A DNA stretch of 64,000 bases from Alopecurus myosuroides (GCA_028641055.1 CM054060.1:207166445-207230444), one strand, 5' to 3'. Positions 1 through 11,640 are shown, numbered from the stretch's first letter. The notes: generated from the sequence alone by a model not told the origin. Program-made: numbers and translations.

Positions 1-12
1 CCGGGTGCGACA
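1..12 (+). repeat. 3' tip of the left LTR
   Basis: The first 12 bases match the last 12 bases of the LTR at 5840-10244 and end in CA, directly before the primer binding site. This fixes the LTR/internal boundary of the element. Confidence 0.85.
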
Positions 13-14
13 AA

Positions 15-27
15 TGGTATCAGAGCC
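15..27 (+). promoter_or_regulatory. Primer binding site, tRNA-iMet type
   Basis: TGGTATCAGAGCC is complementary to the 3' end of plant initiator methionine tRNA. It lies two bases after the LTR end, the usual place for priming minus-strand DNA synthesis. Confidence 0.9.
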
Positions 28-322
28 TGTCTGCCTGTAGGATCCCTTTTTACTGGTCGCAGTTTGAGTCTAGAAACTATTTTGTAGCTATACAGGAAAA
101 ATGAACGTGAGAGTAGGAATTCTGCCATTTTTCTTCTTTCCCCACCCACCCACCCTTTTCTGGTAAGGAAGTGCAACATTGTTTTCTCTTCTCACCCAAA
201 CTTTCAAGTTAGGATTTCACGTGTTTTGGGTTCTCCGTAGTACCTCAGGAGTTTTGGTCCCGTTTTCCCGATGTTGCTTCGATATCCTGTTCTTCTAAAG
301 AACCTTTTCGTCCGTTGAAACC

Positions 323-1204
323 TTGTTGTTGTTTTCCACTTCAATTCTTCTACCGGCGTCTAATCAAAACCTCCCAAATCATCTGCAGATGGATCTCAGG
401 TTCTACCCGCAGGTGGTTCGGATGACTCGTTGCGAGAGCACTGCCGGTTATCCGGAGATGCTGAGGGACATGGTCACTTGTCTGGGGTTCCATTGGGCAC
501 CAGAGTACCAGGTCTACGAGCAGCAGCGAGAGTTTGACCAGACCTACTACCAGGCTATCGTCTACATTCTGTCAGATGATGGCATGAGCGTCGTCCACCG
601 CTACGAGGCAGTAGGTTCCACAGTGGATATGGCCGTGCAGCAGGCAGCTTACGTGAGTCTCACCGTCCTTCGTGCTGACTACTAGGGGTTTGACGATTCT
701 ATCTATCGCCACATCCCCCGTGGTTACATCACTTCAGCGGGAGCTCACTTCACTCTCTACGACAACTTGGATGTTTATGAGCGTGATAGTTCCAGGCTGC
801 ACACCACCGCTCAGTTTGTGAGGCACAGTGACGCAGTTTCCACCACACTTTCTCAGGAGTTGGTTTCAGTCAGGGAGCAGCTCTACCTTGCTCTGACTCG
901 TCTGGCGACTTACACCACAGACTTTGTTGGAGATGAGCGCTTTGCACGTTTCCATCAGACAGTTGGACGTAGTTTGCCAGATGCTGGAGGTTACGAGCCG
1001 ATCAGAGGTCCACTCCTCGACCTTGGTCCTGGTTACACTGGGATTCCCCGCTTTGGAGCACAGGGAGACGACGCTTTCTACTTCACCACACCGAGAGTCG
1101 CTCTCAGAGCAGTCCCGTTATACGTGGATCGTCGTTCTACCTACTTTCGTGGGATTCCTCCTCACCGTACCTCTCGTCGTACTACTCACCGCCGTCCTGC
1201 GTGA
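323..1204 (+). pseudogene. Extra ORF upstream of gag (ORF0), dsRNA-binding-like, one in-frame stop
   Basis: A reading frame in the untranslated leader between the primer site and gag-pol. It runs in one frame from an ATG at 323 to TAG at 1202-1204, broken only by a TAG at 683-685 that is explained by one CAG to TAG change. The native start may be the ATG at 389. Residues about 45-118 look like a double-stranded-RNA-binding fold: a helix, then WAPEYQVYEQ, strand-like segments, and a final STVDMAVQQAAYVSLTVL resembling the alanine-rich last helix of that fold. The second half has a leucine-rich helix (about residues 175-200) and an arginine-rich C-terminus. The fold match is my inference from pattern, not a search. 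It ends about 210 bases before the gag-pol start and could be expressed from the same RNA. I know of no standard chromovirus gene at this place. Confidence 0.5.
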
Positions 1205-1414
1205 TGAGCATGGGAGTACCGATGTATCCATTCATAGCTATGTTTAGTTATCCTTTGGCTTTCGAACCAGGTGTTGGTGTGTTGGATATTCTGATGTATT
1301 TGAACCTGTGATGATGTACCTGTTGGTTATCTATTCATGCGTCGGAATAATCTCTCTTTCGGTTACCAAGTCTATCCTTTTCTGTTGTTGTGCTAAAATG
1401 CATGTCTATTCAGG

Positions 1415-4400
1415 ATGCCGCCAACAAGGAACAACCCGCCTGAACCACCGCCAATCACGGAGCTGTTGACTCAGATGACTCAGGTCATGGCACAGATGGC
1501 CCAGTTCCAGACTAACCAGCACAACAACCAGAATTCTCCAAGGGTCAGCATCAAGGAGTTCCTCAGTATGGGCCCGAGAGCTTTCGTGGCAACACGTGAG
1601 CCTATGGATGCTGATGACTGGATCCGGGAGATGACCAGGGCTCTGGACATTGCTCACGTTGCTGAGGAAGACAAAGTCAAGTATGCCACCTACCTACTGA
1701 AGGGTCAGGCAGCTACTTGGTGGGAGAACTACCAGACCATGAGAGATGGATACCCAATCACCTGGGGCTGTTTCAAGGATGCCTTCCTGAAGCACCACAT
1801 CCCAGATGGTCTCATGGAAAGGATGCGTGAGGAATTTTGCTCTCTCAAGCAGGGCAAGCAGGACGTCATTGGCTATCAGAACGAGTTCAATCGTCTCGCT
1901 CGATACGCTGGTGATGAGGTGTCCACTGAGGCCAAGAAGATGGCAAGGTTCCGCCGAGATTTTAACCCGGAACTCAAGTACGCACTCACCAACATCAAGT
2001 GCAAGGACTTCGAGGAGCTTGTGAACACCGCGCTCAATGAGGAAAATGGGCGCAAGGCGTTCGAGGATTCTCGCAAGCACTCGCGTGAGGGTGGTTCCTC
2101 CTCCAACATGACCACCCCTCCACAGAAGCGCCGCATCTGGGTGCCAAATGGTGCTGTCACTCGGGCTCCATATGCCCAAGCTTCTCCAGGCTTTGCTCCC
2201 CGCCCACCCAACCCATCTCAGATGCATGGTCAGAGGGTTCCAATGGGGCAGCCAAGGCCAGGTCCTCCTCGTGTCGTCACTTGCTACAAATGCAAGGAGA
2301 CGGGACACTACGCTGATAAGTGCACTCAGAGGCAGCTACCTCCACCTCCTCGCCCCAACACCAACCAGGCAAAGGTTCGTGCTCCCCCGGCTAAAGCCTT
2401 CAACTCCAACAACAGGCCTGTCGGGAGGACCGCGAGGGTGAATCATATCAAGGCCGACAAAGCTGAGGAAGTTGCTGACGTCGTTCTCGGTATATTACCC
2501 GTAAACTCTTTTCCAGCTAAAGTGTTGTTTGATACCGGAGCATCGCATTCTTTTGTGTCAAAGATCTTTGCTACAACGTACAACCTAGTTCTGGTTCCAC
2601 TAAGCAATCAAATCACTGTTCACTCTCCGGGATCTCAAATGTTGACTTCCAAGATAAGCATGGACAATCAAATCCTAATTGGAGGTCGCATATTCCTTGC
2701 TTCACTCATGTTGCTGGGAAATTCTGACATTGATGTCATTCTGGGCATGGATTGGTTGAAGACCAACAAAGCTAGAATTGATTGTGCTCAAAAGTCAATA
2801 ACTCTCACCCACCCTTCTGGCCAGATAGTCTATTCTCCATATGAATCAAGTTTTGTTCAGCTGTTCAACCTCGATGCTAAACCTCTTCCTGCAATTGAAA
2901 ATGTTCCGGTGGTTTGTGAATTCCCTGACGTCTTCCCAGAAGAATTGCCAGGAATGCCTCCGGACAGAGCAGTTGAGTTCGTGATCGAGCTTGAGCCAGG
3001 TACTGCTCCAATCTCTAAGCATCCATACAAGATAGCTCCTCCTGAACTGAAATTGTTGAAGGAGCAAATCGATATGTACATGGAGAAAGGTTACATTCAG
3101 CCTAGTTCCTCCGCTTGGGGTTGCCCAACTCTGTTTGTTGCTAAGAAGGATCAAACAAAAAGACTCGTGGTTGACTATCGTCCTCTCAACGAGAAAACCA
3201 TCAAAAACAAGTATCCAATTCCTCCTATCGATGATCTTTTTGATCAACTTGCTGGAGCCTCAATATTCTCAAAGTTGGACTTGAGGATGGGTTACCATCA
3301 AATAAAGATCAGAAAGGAAGATATTCCTAAGACAGCTTTCACCACTCGGTACGGTCTATATGAATACACCGTCATGTCCTTTGGTCTTACCAATGCACCG
3401 GCGACCTTCTCTCGACTGATGAATTTTGTCTTCCATGAATACCTCGACAACTTCGTTGTAGTATATCTCGATGACATTCTGGTCTACTCAAAATCTGAGA
3501 AAGAGCATGGAGAACATCTTCGTCTCACTCTCATGAAACTTCGCGAGCATCGTCTATATGCCAAATTCTCAAAATGTGAGTTCTGGATTCCAGAAGTTGC
3601 TTATCTTGGTCATATCATCTCTGCCAAGGGCATAGCCATTGACCCAGAAAAGGTTAAGGCAATTGTTGATTGGAAACCTCCTAAGACGGTGAAGCAAGTC
3701 AGAAGTTTTCTTGGCTTGGCTAGCTATTGCCGTCGTTTCGTCCAAAACTTCTCCAAGATTGCCAAACCTCTCACTGATCTCACAAAGAAGGACAAGAAGT
3801 TCGTTTGGACTCCACAATGTGATGAGAGTTTCAATCTCTTGAAGACTAAACTCACTTCCACCCCAGTTCTGGTTGGCCCAGATACTACCAAACCTTTCCA
3901 GATATTCTGCGATGCATCTCTCCAAGGTCTAGGTGCAGTTCTGATGCAAGAACGTCAAGTTGTGGCTTATGCTTCACGTCAGTTGAATGCACATGAGCAA
4001 AACTATCCCACACATGATCTTGAACTTGCAGCAGTTGTGTTTGCCCTCAAGAAATGGAGACAATACTTGTTGGGTAACCGCACTGAAATCTTTTCCGATC
4101 ATAAGAGTCTGAAATACATCTTCACTAAACCAGATCTAAACCTCAGGCAAAGGAGATGGATTGAAAAGATTAAAGACTTTGATCTCACCATTTCTTACAC
4201 TCCAGGCAAGGCTAATGTTATGGCCGATGCTCTCAGTCGCAAGTCCTATTGCAATAATCTCATGATCATGGAAAGCCAACCTCCACTTCATGAAGAATTC
4301 CAGAAGCTGAACCTTGGTCTTGTTCCTCAAGGATATCTTGCAAGCTTGACAGCTAGTCCAACTCTCGAGGACAAGATTCGTTCTGAACAACTTCGTGATG

Positions 4401-5803
4401 CTGAAATCAAGAAGATTGCAGAGCACATCAAAGAAGGCAATGATAAATTCAAGTCCTTCTCAATTGATGACAAGGGAGCTGTGTTCTTCGAAGGACGCAT
4501 TGCAGTTCCTCAGATTCAAAGTCTCAAAGATGTCATTCTCAAGGAGGCTCATGAAACTCCTCTCTCCATCCACCCTGGAAGTACAAAGATGTACCAGGAT
4601 CTCAAGACTCTCTATTGGTGGCCTGGCATGAAACGTGAAATTGCTCAATACGTTTCTGAATGCGACGTTTGTCAACGTGTTAAGGCAGTCCATCAGAAAA
4701 CAGCAGGTCTACTCCAACCTCTGAAAATCCCTGAGTGGAAGTGGGACATGATTGAAATGGACTTCGTCACTGGTTTTCCAAAGTCCAAGAAGGGCAACGA
4801 TGCAATCTTCGTTGTCATTGATCGTCTCACTAAAGTAGCTCACTTCTTTGCTGTCAAAGAAACAATCTCAGCTAGCCAGTTAGCAGAGCTCTACACAGAA
4901 AGGATTGTTCCTCTTCATGGTGTTCCTTTGGAAATAAGCTCAGACCGTGGAAGTATCTTCACTTCTCATTTCTGGAAGAGTTTTCAAGAAGCATTGGGCA
5001 CCAAACTTCTGTTCAGCACAGCTTATCACCCTCAGTCTCAGGGGCAAGTCGAAAGAGTCAATCAGATTCTCGAGGATATGCTAAGAGCATGTGGTCTCTC
5101 CTTTGGCATGAAATGGGAGGATTGCCTTCCATATGCTGAATTCTCCTACAACAACAGCTTCCAGGCAAGCCTAGGCATGGCACCATTTGAAGCACTCTAT
5201 GGCCGCAGATGCAGGAGTCCAATCAATTGGTCTGGAGCTGGTGAACGTTCACTCTTAGGCCCTGACATTGTTAAGGAAGCCGAGGAGAAAGTTCATATCA
5301 TTCGTGACAATCTCAAGATTGCTCAGTCCCGTCAGAAGAGCTACTATGACAGCAAGCACCGGGATATGATCTATACACCTGGTGACAAGGCATATCTCCG
5401 TGTAACTCCCCTCAGAGGCACTCATCGTTTTGGTGTGAAAGGAAAGCTTGCACCAAGATACATTGGTCCTTTCAACATCCTCTCAAGGCGTGCGGAAAAT
5501 GCCTATCGTCTTGAACTTCCAGAAAAACTATCCAAAGTGCACGATGTGTTCCACGTGTCACAGCTCAAGAAGTGTTTCAAAGATCCAGATCGTGCAGTTG
5601 ATCATGATTCCATTGAACTGCAAGATGATCTATCTTATGAGGAGCACCCTGTTCGTATTCTCGATGAGACCGAGCGTAAGACTCGCAACAAGAGCACCAA
5701 GTTCTTGAAAGTGCAGTGGTCGCATCATTCCGATAAAGAGGCAACGTGGGAGACCGAAGAGGATATTCGAAAGAAGTATCCAGACCTTTTCGCTTCTCAG
5801 TAA
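1415..5803 (+). CDS. Gag-pol polyprotein with chromodomain, intact
   Basis: An uninterrupted 1462-residue polyprotein supplying capsid and replication enzymes of the element. Domains in order: gag capsid region (about 30-260); CCHC zinc knuckle [14 protein letters not shown] (290-303); aspartic protease FDTGAS (D373); reverse transcriptase with YLDD at 684-687; RNase H with catalytic-type FCDAS (D833); integrase H2C2 zinc site (HPGSTKMY to CDVCQRVK, about 1054-1090); integrase core D1116, D1177 and E1213, the last two 35 residues apart; and a C-terminal chromodomain (about 1411-1458, with [17 protein letters not shown]). Chromodomains steer chromovirus integrases to modified histones. Gag and pol share one frame with no shift, usual for chromoviruses. 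The start is the first ATG of the frame after a long leader. All catalytic motifs I checked are present, so this is the one candidate autonomous copy in the window. Confidence 0.95.
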   Translation: MPPTRNNPPEPPPITELLTQMTQVMAQMAQFQTNQHNNQNSPRVSIKEFLSMGPRAFVATREPMDADDWIREMTRALDIAHVAEEDKVKYATYLLKGQAATWWENYQTMRDGYPITWGCFKDAFLKHHIPDGLMERMREEFCSLKQGKQDVIGYQNEFNRLARYAGDEVSTEAKKMARFRRDFNPELKYALTNIKCKDFEELVNTALNEENGRKAFEDSRKHSREGGSSSNMTTPPQKRRIWVPNGAVTRAPYAQASPGFAPRPPNPSQMHGQRVPMGQPRPGPPRVVTCYKCKETGHYADKCTQRQLPPPPRPNTNQAKVRAPPAKAFNSNNRPVGRTARVNHIKADKAEEVADVVLGILPVNSFPAKVLFDTGASHSFVSKIFATTYNLVLVPLSNQITVHSPGSQMLTSKISMDNQILIGGRIFLASLMLLGNSDIDVILGMDWLKTNKARIDCAQKSITLTHPSGQIVYSPYESSFVQLFNLDAKPLPAIENVPVVCEFPDVFPEELPGMPPDRAVEFVIELEPGTAPISKHPYKIAPPELKLLKEQIDMYMEKGYIQPSSSAWGCPTLFVAKKDQTKRLVVDYRPLNEKTIKNKYPIPPIDDLFDQLAGASIFSKLDLRMGYHQIKIRKEDIPKTAFTTRYGLYEYTVMSFGLTNAPATFSRLMNFVFHEYLDNFVVVYLDDILVYSKSEKEHGEHLRLTLMKLREHRLYAKFSKCEFWIPEVAYLGHIISAKGIAIDPEKVKAIVDWKPPKTVKQVRSFLGLASYCRRFVQNFSKIAKPLTDLTKKDKKFVWTPQCDESFNLLKTKLTSTPVLVGPDTTKPFQIFCDASLQGLGAVLMQERQVVAYASRQLNAHEQNYPTHDLELAAVVFALKKWRQYLLGNRTEIFSDHKSLKYIFTKPDLNLRQRRWIEKIKDFDLTISYTPGKANVMADALSRKSYCNNLMIMESQPPLHEEFQKLNLGLVPQGYLASLTASPTLEDKIRSEQLRDAEIKKIAEHIKEGNDKFKSFSIDDKGAVFFEGRIAVPQIQSLKDVILKEAHETPLSIHPGSTKMYQDLKTLYWWPGMKREIAQYVSECDVCQRVKAVHQKTAGLLQPLKIPEWKWDMIEMDFVTGFPKSKKGNDAIFVVIDRLTKVAHFFAVKETISASQLAELYTERIVPLHGVPLEISSDRGSIFTSHFWKSFQEALGTKLLFSTAYHPQSQGQVERVNQILEDMLRACGLSFGMKWEDCLPYAEFSYNNSFQASLGMAPFEALYGRRCRSPINWSGAGERSLLGPDIVKEAEEKVHIIRDNLKIAQSRQKSYYDSKHRDMIYTPGDKAYLRVTPLRGTHRFGVKGKLAPRYIGPFNILSRRAENAYRLELPEKLSKVHDVFHVSQLKKCFKDPDRAVDHDSIELQDDLSYEEHPVRILDETERKTRNKSTKFLKVQWSHHSDKEATWETEEDIRKKYPDLFASQ

Positions 5804-5826
5804 GGAATCTCGGGGCGCGATTCCTT

Positions 5827-5839
5827 CAAGGGGGCGTTT
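5827..5839 (+). promoter_or_regulatory. Polypurine tract
   Basis: A purine-rich run (CAAGGGGGCG) immediately before the TG of the 3' LTR, where plus-strand DNA synthesis is primed. Confidence 0.75.
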
Positions 5840-6652
5840 TGTAACATCCCAAGTATGAAAATATCCCTTAGGATGTTTGATTTCCTGTTTAATTAAAGTA
5901 TTGCATCATGTCATCATATTTATTTCCTTATTTGCATTTGTTACTATTTGTTTTGCATTTGTTTTTATTCTGTTTTCATAATGGAAATTCAAACAATTTT
6001 AAATGATGTGTTTCATACTTGTCATGTTACAATATTTTTCAAATCAAAATTGCAATCCAAAGTCTCATCTTATTTCCAATCATTCCATAATGAATCAACT
6101 AATAAAATGGTGGGTTTTATTTCAATTAATTAATTCCAAATTGCTTTCAAATTCAAATCAAATCATCAAACAACACCTAATTTGAAAATTATGAAAAATA
6201 CCAAAACAAATAAACTCATTTGCTTCCAATTAAAGTTATGTGATAACCCTATTTAAAATCTTGTTGCAATAATCAATTTTAATCCCCAAAATTCATCCAA
6301 TTTCAAACAATTACAAAACAGCAAATAAAATTGAACTTTTCAAAAACCAAAGTTGAAATTTGGTGGATGTTGACCTAATAAACTCACATGAATTTTTCCA
6401 AATTTTTATCAACTCAAAAACCTATCTATTTCTTCCATTTTCTTTTGCTACAAAAAAAACAGAAAAACAAAAAATTAGAAAAAGGAAAAAAGCAGCGCGT
6501 GCGGCAGCTAACCTAGCGCAGGCCCAGCCCACCCCAGCGGCCTGCATACCGCTTCGCGCTTTCCCCCCTTCGTCTAACTGTACGGCGGACATCCCACCGG
6601 TGCCACGTCGCCGCCGCGGCCGAGCAGACGGCCACCAGGGCTCCCCTGGCCT

Positions 6653-6660
6653 CTATAAGA
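6653..6660 (+). promoter_or_regulatory. Probable LTR TATA box
   Basis: CTATAAGA in GC-rich DNA, followed by a pyrimidine-rich leader. This is the best core-promoter candidate in the LTR. The solo LTR has a weaker counterpart (CTTATAGC) near 14980. Confidence 0.45.
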
Positions 6661-7196
6661 CCCCCCTAGGACCTCGGAGACCTAGCCCTAGCCCCTGCTC
6701 CTTTTTCTCCCTCGTTCCGCCGCCGATTTCCCTCTCGCGGCCACCTCCCCCACCTCTCTGTCACCTCGCCGGAGACGCCGTGTCTGAAACCCCGTTGATC
6801 ACCTCCACCTCGCCGCGCCTTCCACCCACCTATCTACGGGAACCAAACCACCACCTTCCCCTCTATCTGTTGAACACCCTAGCTACCCAGGAGATCAACC
6901 ACATCGCCGCCGCCATCTTCGACGTCGCCGCCGGCCGCGCCCCCCTCGACCCTCTGCTTCCACGACAACGATAGTGAGCGCCACCATGACCTCCTCCTCC
7001 TCTCTGTTACATGCCCGCAAGCACGCGCACATCACGACCACCCAGCACGCGCAAGCACCACGAGCAGCCGCGGTGATCGCCGCCGGTAGCCCCTGTCGGG
7101 TTTCAGTCGCGCGAGTTTCAGTTAAAATTTCAGTAACGCAGCAACACCTTATCCTGTCAGTGATGCGTATACTGACAACAAACGCCAAACACCGCA

Positions 7197-7256
7197 CTGG
7201 TTCAGAGCACAGCGCGCGCACGGGGAGATCCAGGGTTCGAGTCCCTGGCTCCGCGA
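7197..7256 (+). other. tRNA-like segment (T-arm/B-box) inside the LTR
   Basis: A tRNA-like 3' half: a D-arm-like TGGTTCAGAGC, a degenerate middle, then a perfect T-arm at 7230-7248 (CCAGG stem around GGTTCGAGTCC, which matches the RNA polymerase III B-box) and an acceptor-like CTCCGCG. The anticodon stem does not pair well and the 5' acceptor strand is missing, so it is not called a tRNA gene. A hairpin of the same type occupies the equivalent place in the solo LTR (15609-15633). Confidence 0.5.
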
Positions 7257-8433
7257 TAAAAACCACATTTTGCACCGCAGCGCTGACAGGGTGGCCCCCC
7301 TGTCAGCCACACCATGGCCACGCAAGCACCAGTGGCCCTGTGTCCCACTGGCAGTGGCCAGGGTAGACCCCCTGTGCGTATAAAATGTTTTTCTAATTTT
7401 CAGTTTTCAAAACAAGTCCCTCCAATTTACAGATTGGTCCCTAAACTTAAAAAGTGAATAACTTTTATTTTATAACTCCAATTAATAAAAATAAAATATG
7501 TGCACTGCTCTAAATTAAATTGTCTATCTATCTATAGCATTTGTTCTCTGTTTTGAATTTTCCAAATGCAATTCAAATTTGAATTCAAATAATTCAATTG
7601 CAATTTGCTAAAATCCATAACTAATTCATACTTAATCCAATTAATGCAAATAAAATATGTTTTCCATGCTATTTCAAATAACCTTTTCAAATATAAATTT
7701 TGTTTCATGTTTTGAATAATTTAAATTGCTTAAATAATTTAAACCTTGTTTAAATTATTTAAATTTGATAAAATCATAACTTGCTCAATTTAAATTATTT
7801 TTGAACATGCAAAATATGTTTTCAAACCATCAAAGTATAAACTTTTCAAATGTGAGTTTGAATTTATGTTTTGCACAAATAAAATACAAATAATATTCAA
7901 ACTTGTTTTAAATTCATTTAAAACTTGTTTAATCTTGTTTAAGTCATAATAAATTCATCCTAACTCCTATTTCAATATTTGAAACATGTAATCCAACTAA
8001 AATTTGGTATTCTTTTCAAATACGAATCTTTTTATTTATTTTGCACAATTTAAATTGATGAAAACAACAACTATTTGTGTAAGCCCTTTAAGGAACCAAA
8101 AATTCCCTAACTTAATAAATAAATTTCTAAATTGGTAAACCTTAATTCCAATTGGTTCTATTGTTGTTATTTTGTTGTTTTCCTCATCCATGCATCATAC
8201 TAATCCACTTTCACCTGTTGGTTAATTGGAAAACAACTGTTTCAACCAAAATCCATGGGCTTTTCATATGCAACTCAAAATTGCATATGTGTTCATTTAA
8301 ATTGTGTTACCAAGTCCACTAGTTTATTTTGATGCATCTATTAACTTGACATGCATCATCCCATGATTGTGCATTATGCCATGATATTGATTGTTTATAT
8401 TTCTGTCTTGGTTGTTTGCTTCTTCTCGGATAG

Positions 8434-9772
8434 ACGACGACGTTGAGACAGACGATCTTTACAGCACCCCTTCTGAGGATCTAGCTCAGTACCAGGCTGC
8501 TGAGTTTGCAGGCAAGTTATCACTCACATGAACCACTGTGTTCCTTTTCAACATTGGTTACCGATACTTTCCGTTGTCTATTTATGCTAGCCATATGTAT
8601 CGTTGCTTCTGTTACGAACCTATCACATGAATCCCCTTAACCCTGATATTGCCTCACCCCCACTCCTACAACCCCATTGTTTGGGCCAGTGTCTTACTAG
8701 CATGCTTAGGTTGTTTTGCTCGAGTCTGTTACCCGTTACTTTCGGATTACTATATTCTATTATGTTCTGGGGGCTCGATGTTAATCAATCAACCTGTTAA
8801 TAATAATATGCTGATAAGGCACCGGCAGGAGGCCCTGTGTGGTTTTGAAGCCTGCTAGTGTTGACCCTAATAGGAAAAGGGTCTTGTCTACTGATCCATG
8901 ATGAGCGCACTATCCGCATGTGGGAAGCGTGTATGGGCGCCCCCCTCAATTTGATTCGATTCGCATCTCGTCCAAATCGCCTCATTTAGTTCGTGCTTTC
9001 CATTTGCCGCATGCATGTTTTTGCGAGCCTAGCGCAGGGTGGAACTTTTGTAGTCGACATATAGGGGGACACGTTCTTAGAGTGCTATGAGGGTCCCCTT
9101 TCTTCGAGGCTCGATTAGCCGTGCGCCCAAGGTGCTTTGGGCTTGATGCGAAGAAGAGTTGAGTTGTGTTGAGTGCCCCGCTTGGTGGGAGGCATCCCAT
9201 CTGGCGGGTTATTCTTACGTGTACGGCCAAATTGGTGCAACCCTGCAGGGATAAATCTTCTCGAGAAGCCGTGTTTTCCGCGGTTATGGTTAACTTGGTG
9301 AAAGTACTGGCTAACAAGTACTCAGAACAACTTACACCTAACTATTGATAACTTGACTAGTAATAGACTTATTGACATAATAACTTGATCCATTATTCAT
9401 TAATCCAACTGTGTGAGTTATCCTCGGATTGCTTCTTTGGATAAGGGGCGAGATCCAGGATGGGTTTGTTTGAGGTTATCTTTCAGTTGGTTACTATACG
9501 CTATCTTACCCCCTTTCTGTTAGCTGGAAGTGGTAGTGTTTCTGTATTTGGTTAGCGCAGCCAGTTGCAGCACCTTTTATATCCCCCTTCTTCTGTTGAA
9601 CCCAAGGCATCTGTGCTTGGTGTCGACGGGCTACACTTTGGTGAACTGTGAGTATTGCTTGCCAGTACGTTGTTGTACTGACCCCTTCGGGGCTGTGGTT
9701 TCCGCAGACTACGCTTACGAGGATCCCAGTGACGGCTACTACGTGGAGTTTGACGAGGCTGCTGACGAGTAG
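8434..9772 (+). other. Two-exon acidic mini-ORF carried in the LTR
   Basis: Exon-like 8434-8511 follows an acceptor-like pyrimidine tract ending GGATAG and ends at a GC-type donor (CAG|GCAAGT). Exon-like 9708-9772 follows TTTCCGCAG and ends in TAG. The phases match (one base left, then two), giving an acidic C-terminal tail that begins DDVETDDLYSTPSEDL and ends GYYVEFDEAADE. The same two exons, with the same lengths and phase, occur in the solo LTR at 16927-17004 and 18220-18284. The upstream exon, if any, was not found; it may lie in the GC-rich part near 6650-7100. Function unknown. It could be a captured gene fragment or part of a spliced leader. Confidence 0.4.
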
Positions 9773-10245
9773 GTAGCGGACCCGGGCAGGATCCGAGACT
9801 ACGTGGATGGGCTCCGTCTTTCTTTCAGTTCCCGGCTTCTTAAGCCTATTTGGATTTGTCTGTACTCAGACCCTTTGAATGCTTCCGCTGAGTTGTAATG
9901 ATGTTATGTTGGGACATGTGTCCTCTGGATGATTGTATTTTCTATCTCTGCTCTAGTGAGAGCTATTTGCAACTTATTTCAATCTTTTGTGTCTTAGAGA
10001 TATGTTGTGTTATCATCTTGTTCAACGCCGTTGACGTACCATGTGTGTATGGTATGAAGTACGTCAATGGTAGTGTCCTGATTTCTACGGGATAGTTTAC
10101 ATCGACGGTGAATAGTAAAGATTGGTTGTCACACATAAGTGTTGGCCTACTCGTAAGAGATGCGGGTGCCGGTAAGCCCCGTAATCCAATCAAAATACTG
10201 TTCAGTTCGTACGGTGAGTATCCTCTAGAAGTCCGGGTGCGACAA

Positions 10246-11053
10246 TGTAATAATCCCAGATTGTTAGGGCATAGTGACTAGTATCCATTGTTAGTGTTTT
10301 CTACCGTTCTTGCAACTTGTTATGCTTAATGCTTGTCACTAGGGAACGAGTGCCATGATCTCAGATCTGAACATGTTATTGTTTCATGAGTATAATTATG
10401 TTTCTTGATCATATCTGCAAGTTGTTTACATATGTCATTGTCCGGAACCCGAGGCCCCAAAGTGACAGAAATTGGGACAACCGGAGGGGATGGTTGTGAT
10501 GTGAGGATCACGTGTGTTCACGAAGTGTTAATGCTTTGCTTCGGTGCCTTATTAAAAGGAGAACCTTAATTATTAGTAGTTTCCCTAGAGGCCCCGCTGC
10601 CACGGGCTGGTAGGACAAAAGATGTTGTGCAAGTTTCTCATTGCGAGCACGTATGACTACATTGGAACACATGCCTATGGTTTGCCTAGAAGTTGGATGC
10701 TTTATTATTATTATCTGCAATGCCCATGTTATTATTATTACATGACCTTTGTTATCCATGCAATGCCCGTTCATCCATTCCCTCTATGCCTATGGTACTC
10801 CCATCCTGCTATTTTCCGTGATTGCTAATGCTGTTACTATTTCACTCCTGCTGTTATTTTACTTCTACTACTGCTATAAAACTGTTACCACTGATAAATT
10901 GTTGTGAGCAAGTCTACTTTGAGGTGCAACTGAATTGACAATTCGGTTGTTAAGGCTTATAAATATTCTTTGCCTCCCCTTGTGTCGAATCAATAAATTT
11001 AGGTTTTACTTCCCTCGAAGACTGTTGTGATCCCCTATACTTGTGGGTCATCA
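10246..11053 (-). mobile_element. LTR fragment of another retrotransposon
   Basis: Read on the minus strand it starts TGATGACCCACAAGTATAGG, which I recognise as the typical beginning of a common grass gypsy LTR family; I do not assign a family name. It continues through a CAT/TAA-rich LTR-like body and stops where the chromovirus LTR begins, so element 1 probably inserted into this LTR and the rest lies left of the window. No coding region. Confidence 0.55.
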
Positions 11054-11640
11054 GACCCAATAGTACTAGCTAGCGCAGTTCCACCGCCAGAGAAGGTCGG
11101 CCGCCGATGACGATGTAATTATTTTTCTAGTGTAGTAATGTACAAATTAAGGTATAACCCGCAATACTACTAGCATAGTTCCGCCGCCGGAGAAAGGCCG
11201 GCCGACGATCGATGTAATTATTTGCTATGTAATTAAAGTGGATGTGTCAATTTAAGCTCATACGTACTTTCAAATTTGCGATCGTTTGTGTGTTGTTTGA
11301 TCACATACACATGGACGGGAATGCATCAATTGGCGCCAAATAACATTAGAGTCGGTCATTACTAACAACCATCTGTAGACTTCAATATTAGGAGACGGTC
11401 GTTACAACTGGTCGTCTAAAAAATAATTAGAGATGGTCAGATAAACCAACCGACTCTAATGTAAGATTATTTGAGACAGGAAGTAGTTACAACCGCTTCT
11501 AATAGTTGCAGCGATGGAACTAGATTATTCACCGTCTAAGGTATATCATGAGAGGCGGTTCTAATTTTTCCTGCACAAACCGGATGTAGGGACCGTCTCG
11601 AATGCTTGATTTTGCACTAGTTTTTTACGCTCAGTAATTG
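11054..11640. mobile_element. CACTA-like subterminal repeat debris
   Basis: The stretch 11350-11600 holds many degenerate short repeats in both orientations built on GACGGTC / GACCGTC and CGACTCTAATG, the kind of subterminal repeats CACTA transposons carry. A CACTAG lies at about 11614 and a TAGTG at about 11130, but they do not form a clean pair of termini. Bases 11054-11150 and 11155-11250 are an imperfect direct duplication (shared core CCGCC..GAGAA..GGCCG and GATGTAATTATTT). No transposase coding seen. Boundaries are uncertain. Confidence 0.35.

Larger units (their letters stand above)
1..10244 (+). mobile_element. Ty3/gypsy chromovirus (Tekay/Del-like), left LTR truncated by window edge
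   Basis: Seen: the last 12 bases of a left LTR, an initiator-Met-type primer binding site, an upstream ORF, an uninterrupted gag-pol ending in a chromodomain, a purine tract, and a 3' LTR of 4405 bp running from TGTAACATCC to GGGTGCGACA. The same LTR tip occurs at positions 1-12. Known of the group: order PR-RT-RNase H-IN, a C-terminal chromodomain, tRNA-iMet priming and very long LTRs fit the Tekay/Del clade of chromoviruses. The 5-bp target duplication cannot be checked because the left flank lies outside the window; the right flank begins ATGTA at 10245. The open gag-pol suggests a fairly recent insertion, although the upstream ORF carries one stop. Confidence 0.9.
5840..10244 (+). repeat. 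3' LTR of the chromovirus (4405 bp)
   Basis: Starts TGTAACATCCCAAG and ends GGGTGCGACA. It is a mosaic: AT-rich 5840-6470; GC-rich 6480-7370 with a TATA box near 6653 and a plant-leader-like CT-rich stretch; a long AT-rich, intron-like stretch 7380-8430; then a mixed part to the end. It aligns along its length with the solo LTR at 14157-18756, and its last third aligns with the minus-strand LARD LTRs at 51822-56557. No retroviral gene lies inside, but two short coding-like exons do (8434-8511 and 9708-9772). Confidence 0.93.

Noticed and set aside
7197..7256. A functional tRNA gene in the LTR
   Set aside because: Only the T-arm and a D-arm-like word are good. The 5' acceptor strand is missing and the anticodon stem does not pair.
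6360..7366. ORFs of 204 and 130 codons in the GC-rich part of the 3' LTR
   Set aside because: Low-complexity proline/arginine-rich products that overlap the TATA box and leader. Not shared with the second LTR copy.
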